Source of the DNA: Ornithinibacillus sp047228935
GTDB lineage: Bacteria; Bacillota; Bacilli; Bacillales; Amphibacillaceae
Direction: 5' to 3'
Assembly (NCBI RefSeq): GCF_047228935.1
Contig: NZ_JBFEGG010000001.1
Span: 1,426,001 to 1,490,000, forward strand
DNA: 64,000 bases
Shown: piece after piece, positions 54,210 to 62,101 of the stretch
How positions within the stretch are numbered: the first letter of the stretch is position 1
Layout of the letters: every line of letters begins with the position of its first letter
Made by a program: the position numbers and the translations under genes
The notes under the pieces: generated by a model
Told to the model about the DNA's origin: nothing
The model's database searches: none
The model's input: the letters and a program-made list of their open reading frames with translations, nothing else

Positions 54210-54644
54210 GTGAGGTATGAGTATAAAAACATTTTAGTCGCAATTGATGGATCTGAAGCTTCTGAGACAGCATTTAATAAAGCACTAGATATCGTAAAGC
54301 GAAATGATGCACATTTAATCATTGCACATGTAGTTGATTTTCGATCATTTGCATATGCTGAATCATTTGACGGTACAATATCCAATCAAGCTGAGGATTA
54401 TGCCAAGGACTTAATTGATAGTTATGTTGAAAGCGCAAAAGAAGTAGGCATTACCAATATCTCCCGTTGTATCGAATATGGTTCACCTAGAGTAAAAATT
54501 GCAAAGGATATTGCTGAAACATTCAAAGTTGATTTAATTATATGTGGAGCAACAGGAATGAACGCTGTAGAACGCTTCTTAATTGGCAGCGTATCAGAAA
54601 GTATAACAAGACACGCATCTTGTGATGTTTTAGTCGTAAGATAA
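54210..54644 (+). CDS. Universal stress protein family protein (GTG start)
   Basis: The 144-residue UspA-fold protein has the first strand KNILVAIDGSEASETAF and the ATP-binding signature G-x2-G-x9-GS in GATGMNAVERFLIGSVSES. The GTG at 54210 has GGGGAG 6 nt upstream and gives a standard N-terminus; the longer frame adds an unrelated hydrophobic stretch. Such proteins support survival in stress or stationary phase; the specific role is unknown. Confidence 0.9.
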   Translation: MRYEYKNILVAIDGSEASETAFNKALDIVKRNDAHLIIAHVVDFRSFAYAESFDGTISNQAEDYAKDLIDSYVESAKEVGITNISRCIEYGSPRVKIAKDIAETFKVDLIICGATGMNAVERFLIGSVSESITRHASCDVLVVR

Positions 54645-54648
54645 ATTA

Positions 54649-54757
54649 AAAAAGAGGTTAAGACATAACAAAGTAGTACAGATGTACCGCCGAATAATGC
54701 ACTTTACCAGTTATTTATTCGGTTATTTGTTTGATTGAAATGTCCCAGCCTCTTTTT
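54649..54757. repeat. Interspersed inverted-repeat element, also a terminator
   Basis: Outer arms AAAAAGAGGTTAAGACA and TGTCCCAGCCTCTTTTT pair at 14 of 17 positions; inside them CCGAATAA (54690-54697) and TTATTCGG (54715-54722) form a second stem. Elements ending in 'tgtcccagcctcttttt' are a known type of repeat between genes in Firmicutes. It lies right after the usp gene and likely stops its transcription. Confidence 0.7.
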
Positions 54758-54790
54758 CTTATCAGGGGGAAATATGCTTTCCTTTTAAGA

Positions 54791-54828
54791 GTATCGATAT
54801 AGTAAACCATATCAATACCTATTTTTTA
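54791..54828 (+). terminator. Possible terminator downstream of usp, against ackA
   Basis: Stem GTATCGATAT/ATATCAATAC (one mismatch) with a T-run (TTTTTT) on the plus strand, next to the ackA stop. Confidence 0.5.
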
Positions 54829-56010
54829 GTGTGAAAGTCGAATTGTATCCCTTGCTATCATTACCTCTTCATTTGTAGGAATTACGATAACTTTCACCGG
54901 TGAATGCGGATAACTAATAAATAATTCTTTACCTCTAGCAGCTTGATTTAACATAGGATCCCAATAAATACCCATAAATTCTAAACCATTTAATACTTTA
55001 GCTCGAATGGTATCACTGTTTTCACCGACTCCTGCAGTAAAAATAACCGCATCAATACCTGACATGATTGCCCCATAAGAACCAATATATTTATGGATTC
55101 TACCAGCGAATACATCTAGTGCAAGTTCTGCTCGTTTATTAGTAGTGGATTCTTGTTCAATGTCACGTAAATCACTTGAAAATCCGGATAAAGCAAGCAT
55201 TCCACTCTCTTTATTTAGGACATTTACTACTTCCTCTGCTGTTTTCCCAGTCTTTTCCATAATATAAGGAATTAATGCAGGGTCAATATTTCCTGAGCGA
55301 GTACCCATCGTTACACCAGCAAGTGGTGTGAATCCCATTGAAGTATCAATTGATTTACCACCTTTAATAGCAGCAATACTTGCTCCATTCCCCAGGTGAC
55401 AAGATATTAAACGTAAGTCTTCTAACGGTTTATTCATTATTTCTGCAGCACGTTGGGAAACATATTTATGCGACGTACCATGGAAACCATATTTGCGAAT
55501 TCCATACTTCTCGTAGTACTCATAAGGTAAACTATATAAATATGACTTAGGTTCCATTGATTGGTGGAAAGCCGTGTCAAATACAGCTACCATTGGAACA
55601 TTAGGTAAAACTTCTTTAAATGCATGAATACCAGTTAAGTTAGCAGGATTATGCAGTGGAGCAAGTTCAGAAACTTCCTCAATATCTTTAATGACCTGCT
55701 CTGTTATTAAAACTGAATCATTAAACTTTTCTCCACCATGCACGACACGATGTCCAACTGCATTAATTTCATCTAATGATTGAATAACCCCAGATGATGT
55801 TAATTTAGTCAATAATAACTTAACTGCCACTTCATGATTCGGAATGTCCGTAACTTGTTTGTCCTTTTGATCGACTTCAAATGTGAAGACTGCTTCAGGT
55901 AAACCTATTCTCTCCACAAGTCCTTTGGCTTTTACTTTTTCTTCAGGCATAGTAATAAGCTGGAATTTTAACGATGAACTACCAGCATTTATAGCTAATA
56001 CGTTTGTCAA
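54826..56010 (-). CDS. ackA: Acetate kinase
   Basis: Interconverts acetate + ATP and acetyl phosphate + ADP, the final step of overflow metabolism. The 394-residue ASKHA-fold enzyme begins LAINAGSSSLKFQL and carries GHRVVHGGEKF, DTAFHQSM, HLGNGASIAAIKGG and FTAGVGENSD motifs. It overlaps ytxK by 4 nt, as in B. subtilis, where ackA is activated by CcpA; no clear cre is seen near it here. Confidence 0.97.
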   Translation of the reverse strand: MTNVLAINAGSSSLKFQLITMPEEKVKAKGLVERIGLPEAVFTFEVDQKDKQVTDIPNHEVAVKLLLTKLTSSGVIQSLDEINAVGHRVVHGGEKFNDSVLITEQVIKDIEEVSELAPLHNPANLTGIHAFKEVLPNVPMVAVFDTAFHQSMEPKSYLYSLPYEYYEKYGIRKYGFHGTSHKYVSQRAAEIMNKPLEDLRLISCHLGNGASIAAIKGGKSIDTSMGFTPLAGVTMGTRSGNIDPALIPYIMEKTGKTAEEVVNVLNKESGMLALSGFSSDLRDIEQESTTNKRAELALDVFAGRIHKYIGSYGAIMSGIDAVIFTAGVGENSDTIRAKVLNGLEFMGIYWDPMLNQAARGKELFISYPHSPVKVIVIPTNEEVMIARDTIRLSH

Positions 56011-57014
56011 TGAAGTTCACTCCTGTTGTTATGATAATCTGTAAACCAATGATTCATTTTATTTAACACCTCTTCCATAGCTCTAGTGTTTTTTAAGGAT
56101 GGAAGTTGTACTAATAATGGTTGTTTCGGTCCTTCTGTATTTTTCCCCTTCTTCTGCAAGATTAAAATGAATTTCGCATTTTTCTCAGATTTAAATGCAC
56201 TCTCCGGTAATTGAATTACCCCTACAATATGAGCATGTTTTTGTATAAAAGCATGTAACTTGTCCTTTCCTTCACTTTCAAAAATGAAGTTTGGAACCAT
56301 TAAAAGTAAATAGCCACCTGCATTAGTGTAGTTTAAACTTTGTTCGATGAATAAATGGTGACTAAAAGAATGTCCTTCTTCAGCCTTTAGTTCATAGCTA
56401 CTTGCACGTATATCATCGGGATAATATCCAACAGGCAGATCAGATACAATTAAATCCACCGGATCTAATAGAAATGGTCTTAGGCTATCTTGATGGAAAA
56501 ATTCAATGGAAACTTTTTGTAAATTAGCACTAATTACAGCAAGTTGAATTAATGTCGGATCAACTTCACTAGCATATGCTTCCACCTTTTTATCGAGTTG
56601 TGATACAACCGCGGTTAACATATTTCCTGTACCGGAGGCAGGATCAAATAGACGAATTGTGTCTTTTGTACCAATTAGTTTTTGCGCTATATAGCCAACA
56701 ATTAATGAAATAGCTTCAGGGGTAATGAGATGCTGTTGTTGTGTATTATCTTTCATCCCTTTTAAGACAGCAAATTGAATTGCTTTTCTAATTTCATCTG
56801 GCTTATATTCCTCTAGTTTTATTATATCTAATGCCATGTTCAATTTGTGTGACAAAATATCGTCGATTGATTCTTCTGGACCTTGGTAAAAAAGTGTTTC
56901 AAGTGAGATAACTAAACTATCAAGATATGGTTCATTTAAATGTTGTTCAATGATTCCTGTAGTCTGATCTATCCATTCAAATAATTTCTCCACGCTCGTT
57001 TTTTCCATATTCAT
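56007..57014 (-). CDS. ytxK: Class I SAM-dependent methyltransferase YtxK
   Basis: A 335-residue protein related to N6-adenine DNA methylases. The AdoMet site FDPASGTGNMLTAV is clear; the catalytic motif reads SDLPVGYYP where active adenine methylases have (N/D)PPY, so DNA methylation activity is doubtful. It precedes ackA with a 4-nt overlap. Function unknown in B. subtilis too. GGAGG precedes the ATG by 7 nt. Confidence 0.9.
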   Translation of the reverse strand: MNMEKTSVEKLFEWIDQTTGIIEQHLNEPYLDSLVISLETLFYQGPEESIDDILSHKLNMALDIIKLEEYKPDEIRKAIQFAVLKGMKDNTQQQHLITPEAISLIVGYIAQKLIGTKDTIRLFDPASGTGNMLTAVVSQLDKKVEAYASEVDPTLIQLAVISANLQKVSIEFFHQDSLRPFLLDPVDLIVSDLPVGYYPDDIRASSYELKAEEGHSFSHHLFIEQSLNYTNAGGYLLLMVPNFIFESEGKDKLHAFIQKHAHIVGVIQLPESAFKSEKNAKFILILQKKGKNTEGPKQPLLVQLPSLKNTRAMEEVLNKMNHWFTDYHNNRSELH

Positions 57015-57335
57015 AAATAATCCTCCGTTCCTTTTAGACCCGTTATATTGTAACAGATATAAGGCTTAACTGTACAAAATAATGATTTAGACAGAAGATT
57101 TAAATTAAAAGTATTATTAAGAAAGGTAATTAAACATCATCTTTAATTTAAGTTAGTACACTATATTTGGTTTACCAAATGATTTTCCTGCCGATGAATC
57201 AAGTAACCCAAGTCTTAAAGATATAGTGAACTATTTATCGACTGTAGACATAGTGCGTACATTTTTAAAAGAGGCTTTTTCGAGAGTTGAATTAGTGTTT
57301 GAAAATACTCTTTTCAAAACATGACTAATATCAAA
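57015..57335. other. Intergenic region ytxK-tpx
   Basis: It should contain the ytxK-ackA promoter (TACAAT is present 40 bp upstream of ytxK, without a good -35). The remaining sequence is AT-rich and shows no ORF, repeat or RNA motif that I recognise. Confidence 0.35.
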
Positions 57336-57365
57336 TAAAAAAGCCTTCCTTAACGGAAGACTTTT
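57336..57365 (-). terminator. Terminator after tpx
   Basis: Stem AAAGTCTTCC/GGAAGGCTTT with a 4-nt loop and a run of six T on the minus strand. Confidence 0.88.
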
Positions 57366-57369
57366 TATG

Positions 57370-57870
57370 TTATTCTGCTTTCTTTGCAGCTTCTAATGCT
57401 TTATCGTAATCAGGATGTTCTGATACTTCAGAAACATATTCTACATATGTAACTTTATCATTAGAATCTACTACGAATATCGAGCGAGCTAGTAATCGGA
57501 GTTCTTTTATTAAAACACCATATTTTTCTCCAAAGTCAGCATCTCGATGATCAGAAAGCATATCTAAGCATTCCACGTTATTAACTTCTCTCCACCGCTT
57601 CTGAGCAAATGGTAAATCCATGCTTACTGTTAAGACATGGACATTATCTAACTTTTGCGCTTCTTGATTGAAACGATTCGTTTGGATCGAACAAACTCCT
57701 GTATCAATAGAAGGTACGACACTAATTAATTTGATTTTTCCCTTATAATCTGAAAGCGATTTTTCTTCTAAGTCATTGGTAAGAACCATAAAATCTGGAG
57801 CTTGATCCCCTACCTTTAATTCATTACCTAATAGTGTAACAGGTTGTTGCTTAAACGTAACATTAACCAT
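57370..57870 (-). CDS. tpx: Thiol peroxidase Tpx, with displaced resolving cysteine
   Basis: An atypical 2-Cys peroxiredoxin that reduces peroxides with thioredoxin. The peroxidatic site PSIDTGVCSIQTNRF (Cys60) is intact and the length (166 aa) is normal. In B. subtilis and E. coli the resolving Cys follows in a (R)WC or RFC motif near residue 94; here that position reads RWREVNNVEC, i.e. Arg94, and the only other Cys is at 101. Whether Cys101 can form the disulphide is uncertain. Confidence 0.95.
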   Translation of the reverse strand: MVNVTFKQQPVTLLGNELKVGDQAPDFMVLTNDLEEKSLSDYKGKIKLISVVPSIDTGVCSIQTNRFNQEAQKLDNVHVLTVSMDLPFAQKRWREVNNVECLDMLSDHRDADFGEKYGVLIKELRLLARSIFVVDSNDKVTYVEYVSEVSEHPDYDKALEAAKKAE

Positions 57871-57957
57871 AATCTTCCTCCTATTCCATAGACTTATATC
57901 TATTATAGTAAAAGAATAGTGCGATTTCCAAAAAAAGAATCTCCAATCAACTTTAAT

Positions 57958-58509
57958 TTAAATATCGTAGATGGATGATGATTCTTCAGAGTTATTCTTT
58001 TCTTCCTCATCAGATTTCTTTTTAGGGTCGGGCTGGTCTTCTTTCTTTTCATTCTCACTACTTTTCCCTTGATTATCTTTCTCCTTCGATCCCTTTCCTT
58101 TACCTTGACTGCTCTCTTTTAGCAGCTGTTGAATTTTCTCAACTGCTTTTGGAGCAAAATCAATTATCTTTTCATAAATATGTGTATTCTGATCAAGATG
58201 TACCATTTTAATTCCCTTTTGACTTACAATTAAAAATGCTACTGGTGTAATAGAAACACCGCCACCACTACCACCTCCAAATGGAAATACTGCCTCACTG
58301 CTCGAATCACTATCTCCTCCAGAACCTGAGTCACTAGGAACAAACTCACTTCCTCCAGCAGCAAATCCAAACCCTACTTTAGAGACAGGAATAATGACAC
58401 TTCCATCTGGAGATTCTATAGGATCTCCAATAATTGTATTGACCTCTACCATATCTTTTAAGTTTTCCATAGCGGTAGTCATAAGACCTTGAATTGGATG
58501 TTCCTCCAT
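57958..58509 (-). CDS. ytfJ: Sporulation protein GerW (YtfJ)
   Basis: GerW-family protein of 183 aa, needed for spore germination in response to some germinants in B. subtilis. The family block EHPIQGLMTTAMENLKDM and the Gly/Ser-rich segment with GGGSGGGVSITPVAFLIV are present. The C-terminal ~50 residues are Lys/Glu/Ser-rich and probably disordered. GGAGG precedes the ATG. Follows ytfI by 21 nt. Confidence 0.92.
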   Translation of the reverse strand: MEEHPIQGLMTTAMENLKDMVEVNTIIGDPIESPDGSVIIPVSKVGFGFAAGGSEFVPSDSGSGGDSDSSSEAVFPFGGGSGGGVSITPVAFLIVSQKGIKMVHLDQNTHIYEKIIDFAPKAVEKIQQLLKESSQGKGKGSKEKDNQGKSSENEKKEDQPDPKKKSDEEEKNNSEESSSIYDI

Positions 58510-58530
58510 TGTAAATCCTCCTTTAGAAAT

Positions 58531-59139
58531 CTAAGTATATACTTCCTTTTTCTTATAAAACTTTATATTTTGTACTATACGTAAACTCGTGTGAATAGCT
58601 TTTCCTAAACTAATTGATACAATGCAATCTATTTCAGAATATAACCCTTTTTGTTGAAAATGAGGAGTGACAGAGATCTCTGGCTTGCACAATAAATTAG
58701 ATCGTTCATAAAAGAACCCTAACAGAGTACCTTTAAACATCCAGATTCCACCTGCTGCTATACCTGTTGAAGCTGCATCGCCAAGACCAAAATGTGTTTT
58801 CCAATTTAACCGATGAAAAATGATGCTATTCATCATAATAGTCAACATTTTTTTAGCGTTTTTTAATTGAGGAAGAATGTTAAAAGCTCTTTCTTTAAAA
58901 TCCTTTAAATCCTCCTTATCCATATCTTGGAGCACTTCCGTTAAATTAGAATAACCATTTTGTGACTGTTCACTTAAATTCATTTCACGATGTAAAATCC
59001 GCATCCGGATATAAAAAACTTCAACAGCAATAAAATGTTTCTCCTCCTGATAACGATAATAAAAACGTATTTTCAATTTTAATGTTATAAGAATAAAAAA
59101 AAGGATTAGCAATAAGGAGCCAATAATTATCCAAAGCAT
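58531..59139 (-). CDS. ytfI: DUF2953 membrane protein (YtfI)
   Basis: The 203-residue product has one N-terminal membrane helix (LWIIIGSLLLILFFILITLKL) and a large soluble part with a conserved NWKTHFGLGDAASTGIAAG segment of DUF2953. It precedes ytfJ, as in B. subtilis, so a role in sporulation is likely. The ATG at 59139 is used because GGAG lies 8 nt upstream. Confidence 0.88.
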   Translation of the reverse strand: MLWIIIGSLLLILFFILITLKLKIRFYYRYQEEKHFIAVEVFYIRMRILHREMNLSEQSQNGYSNLTEVLQDMDKEDLKDFKERAFNILPQLKNAKKMLTIMMNSIIFHRLNWKTHFGLGDAASTGIAAGGIWMFKGTLLGFFYERSNLLCKPEISVTPHFQQKGLYSEIDCIVSISLGKAIHTSLRIVQNIKFYKKKEVYT

Positions 59140-59207
59140 ACTTCCATCTCCAAGATTTAATACCGATAGTTTGCCACATGTTTCCAATTTTATTCGCAGA
59201 AAATAAT

Positions 59208-59235
59208 AAAAGAGCTATTCGCAATGAATAGCTCT
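59208..59235 (-). terminator. Terminator after the SASP gene
   Basis: Perfect 10-bp stem AGAGCTATTC/GAATAGCTCT with a 5-nt loop and TTTTATT on the minus strand. Confidence 0.9.
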
Positions 59236-59261
59236 CTGCCATTTATACTATTTAATTGTTA

Positions 59262-59471
59262 TTAACCGTTGAATCCACCAAACTGTTGTTCAGCCATTTG
59301 AACTAGACGCTTAGTGATTTCTCCACCAACAGAACCGTTAGCACGAGAAGTTGTGTCAGCACCAAGTTGAACACCAAATTCTTGAGCAATTTCATACTTC
59401 ATTTGGTCTAGTGCTTGTTGAGCACCAGGTACTACCAATTGGTTTGAATTGTTGCTATTGTTGTTTGCCAT
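59262..59471 (-). CDS. sspA: Small acid-soluble spore protein, alpha/beta type
   Basis: Coats DNA in the dormant spore and protects it from UV and heat. The 69-residue protein has the family sequences KYEIAQEFGV (with the Glu-Phe bond cleaved by the GPR protease in EIAQEFGVQLG) and SRANGSVGGEITKRLV. Several paralogues usually exist; sspA is used because of the position next to thiI. GGAGGTGA precedes the ATG, and a sigma-G-type promoter is present. Confidence 0.95.
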   Translation of the reverse strand: MANNNSNNSNQLVVPGAQQALDQMKYEIAQEFGVQLGADTTSRANGSVGGEITKRLVQMAEQQFGGFNG

Positions 59472-59497
59472 GGTATTTCACCTCCTTGGTACACTTA

Positions 59498-59526
59498 TAT
59501 TGTGCGAAACGGAGGCATTCCATTCA
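59498..59526 (-). promoter_or_regulatory. Candidate sigma-G promoter of the SASP gene
   Basis: The minus strand has TGAATG (59521-59526), a 16-nt spacer and CACAATA (59498-59504), close to the sigma-G elements TGAATA and CATACTA. About 27 bp upstream of the ATG. Confidence 0.5.
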
Positions 59527-59570
59527 TGTTTATTATTGGTAAGTGTTGCTAAATAATTTACCGTGATTTT

Positions 59571-60773
59571 CTAGAATAATCCTTCAAAAGCATCCACTGT
59601 TTTTTTCTGGTCAGAAACTCTAACAACTTCTATTCCATCGATTGCTTCTTGAATTAATTCCTCATAATCGTATTTTGATTCGAAATAATTAGCTCGATCA
59701 CGTTTTGGTTTTGTCTTAGGTGCCTTTGGAACAAAGATAGTACAGCAATCTTCATAAGGTCTAATTGAGATATCAAAAGTATCGATTGCTTTCGAAATAT
59801 CAATAATTTCATCCTTATCCATTGTAATTAAGGGTCTGATGATTGGATAATTCGTAACTTCATTAATCGTATTCATACTAGTCATTGTTTGACTAGCAAC
59901 TTGTCCTAGGTTCTCACCAGTCGTCATAGATAGGATGTCTTCCTTTTGACATACTCTTTCACTTATCCGAAGCATCATTCTTCTCATTACAGTCATACCA
60001 TAACCATCTGGGGTTTCTTGGAAGATTTTTTGTTGTAACTTTGTAAAAGGTACGACATGAATTTTGATACTAGGTCCAAAGTTTGCCAGTTTTTCTGCTA
60101 AATCTAACACCTTTTGTTTTGCACGTTCACTCGTAAAAGGTGGTGAATGAAAGTGTATTGCTTCAATTTCTACTCCACGTTTCATAGCTAGATAGCCTGC
60201 AACTGGACTATCAATACCTCCGGATAATAATAATAACGTTTTACCAGAGGTCCCAACCGGAAGACCTCCAGCACCACGAACCACGCTTGATGTAATGTAG
60301 GTTGCTTCTTGACGAATTTCTACTTTTACTTCTAAATCAGGATTGTGAACGTCTACTGTATAAGAATCTGTATTACTTAAAAGATGTCCACCAAGAATTT
60401 GATTTAATTCCTGGGATCTTTCTGGAAATCCTTTATTTATACGTTTTACTGTAACTTTAAACTTTTTCACGTTTTCTGCATTAGTTAAAGTATATAAAGC
60501 CGCTTCTTTTATTTTTTCCAATTCATTCTCCACTTTTATCGCCAAACTTAGGCTATGGATTCCGAATATATATTTAACTTTATCTATAATAGGCTGTGGA
60601 TTTTGGCCATTTAATAGAATAAACATTCTCCCTTGCGTTCTTTTTACTTTTACTTCAGGAAAATCATTAAGTTTATGACGAACATTTTGCTGAAGTTTTT
60701 CTACAAATAATTTTCGGTTTTTTCCTTTTAAGGCAAGTTCTCCATAACGAATTAATATATGATCAAATTCCAT
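59571..60773 (-). CDS. thiI: tRNA uracil 4-sulfurtransferase ThiI
   Basis: ThiI makes 4-thiouridine at position 8 of tRNA, using sulfur from a cysteine desulfurase. The 400-residue protein has an N-terminal ferredoxin-like and THUMP domain (RYGELALKGKNRKLF at the start) and a PP-loop ATPase (LLLSGGIDSPVAGYLA). It ends after the AANH domain without the rhodanese domain of E. coli ThiI, as usual in Firmicutes. It follows nifZ by 6 nt, its sulfur donor partner. Confidence 0.96.
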   Translation of the reverse strand: MEFDHILIRYGELALKGKNRKLFVEKLQQNVRHKLNDFPEVKVKRTQGRMFILLNGQNPQPIIDKVKYIFGIHSLSLAIKVENELEKIKEAALYTLTNAENVKKFKVTVKRINKGFPERSQELNQILGGHLLSNTDSYTVDVHNPDLEVKVEIRQEATYITSSVVRGAGGLPVGTSGKTLLLLSGGIDSPVAGYLAMKRGVEIEAIHFHSPPFTSERAKQKVLDLAEKLANFGPSIKIHVVPFTKLQQKIFQETPDGYGMTVMRRMMLRISERVCQKEDILSMTTGENLGQVASQTMTSMNTINEVTNYPIIRPLITMDKDEIIDISKAIDTFDISIRPYEDCCTIFVPKAPKTKPKRDRANYFESKYDYEELIQEAIDGIEVVRVSDQKKTVDAFEGLF

Positions 60774-60779
60774 TTTTAT

Positions 60780-61919
60780 CTACTCCATAACTTCTTTTAA
60801 TTGTGTTATTGCTTCATTTAATTTATTTATAAATATCTTTATTTCTTCAACTGTATTGTTATAAGAAAGACTAACACGTAATGCTGATTTCGCTCTCTCT
60901 TCTGAATATCCACAGGCTTTAATTATTCTACTTTCATCCAAATCTTTAGACGAGCATGCTGACTTTGTTGAAATAAATATTCCTTGCTTTCCTAAAGTAT
61001 GAATCATAACTTCTGGTTTTAACCCAGGAATTGAGAAGTTCATGATATGTGGTGCAGCTTGTTCAGCAGTATTTACTACTACTTCGTCCATTTTCATTAA
61101 TTCTTGACGTAAATATCTGTTTAGCTTACGTAACGTTTTCGCTTCTGTTGACTGGCTTTCTTTTATTAGACGTAAAGCTTTAACAAAAGCAACAGAACCA
61201 GCTAAATTCTCTGTCCCTGAGCGAATATTAAATTCTTGTTCACCACCATGGAATAATGGAAATAAGCGAACGCCTTTACGGCAATATAATACTCCGGTTC
61301 CTTTCAACCCATGTATTTTATGTCCTGACATCGTACATAAGTCAATTCCACTATTTGCTAGTTTTAAAGGGACCTTACCTAATCCTTGAACATGATCGAC
61401 ATGGAAGAAGAGCTTAGGATATTGTTTAGCAATTTCACCTATCTCTTCTATTGGTTGAATCGAACCAATTTCATTATTAACATGCATAATACTAATTAAT
61501 ATCGTATCTTTACGTATTGCATTTTCTACATCAAGAACTGAAATTTTTCCATTTTCATCAACAGGCAAATAGGTTACTTGAAAACCTAATGTTTCTAGGC
61601 TCTTACATGCTTCGTAAACGGAAGGGTGTTCAATTTCTGTAGTAATAATATGCTTCCCTCTACCTTGATGTTGTAATGCAATGCCTTTAATTGCAATATT
61701 GTTCCCCTCAGTTCCGCCTGAAGTAAATATAATTTCATCCTCTTCTACTTGGAGAAGTGATGCTGCTTGTTCTTTAGATTTTAGAAGTAGTTTTTCCGTC
61801 TCTCCACCGAGCTGATGAATTGAAGAAGGATTTGCAAAAAAGTTCGTCGATACTTGTTGGAAACTTTTTAACACTTCTGGATGTGGTTTCGTTGTTGCAC
61901 TGTTATCTAGATAAATCAT
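60780..61919 (-). CDS. nifZ: Cysteine desulfurase (NifZ)
   Basis: A PLP enzyme of the NifS/IscS group that takes sulfur from cysteine. The 379-residue product has the N-terminal YLDNSATTKP, TSGGTEGNN, HVDHVQGLGK, the PLP-lysine in MSGHKIHGLKGTG and the active Cys in STKSACSSK. In B. subtilis the equivalent gene next to thiI supplies ThiI with sulfur. The two genes form an operon here. Confidence 0.95.
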   Translation of the reverse strand: MIYLDNSATTKPHPEVLKSFQQVSTNFFANPSSIHQLGGETEKLLLKSKEQAASLLQVEEDEIIFTSGGTEGNNIAIKGIALQHQGRGKHIITTEIEHPSVYEACKSLETLGFQVTYLPVDENGKISVLDVENAIRKDTILISIMHVNNEIGSIQPIEEIGEIAKQYPKLFFHVDHVQGLGKVPLKLANSGIDLCTMSGHKIHGLKGTGVLYCRKGVRLFPLFHGGEQEFNIRSGTENLAGSVAFVKALRLIKESQSTEAKTLRKLNRYLRQELMKMDEVVVNTAEQAAPHIMNFSIPGLKPEVMIHTLGKQGIFISTKSACSSKDLDESRIIKACGYSEERAKSALRVSLSYNNTVEEIKIFINKLNEAITQLKEVME

Positions 61920-62045
61920 TAAAAATCCTCCCTTATGTTATATATTTTCCCGTAGTTTTCTCACAGTTTATATCCAAATCAGCATCGTCAGTACATACCA
62001 AACTAACACACTGTAAATTAACCTTTTGAACAGTATATAAACACA

Positions 62046-62097
62046 AAACGGAAGGCTGTCTTTAGGAAATTTCTTTCCATAAAGCAGCCTCACTTCC
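62046..62097 (-). terminator. Terminator after ezrA
   Basis: A long imperfect stem (AGGCTG-TTTA-GGAAA paired with TTTCC-TAAAG-CAGCCT) and a short T-tract on the minus strand. Confidence 0.75.
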
Positions 62098-62101
62098 ATT
62101 C

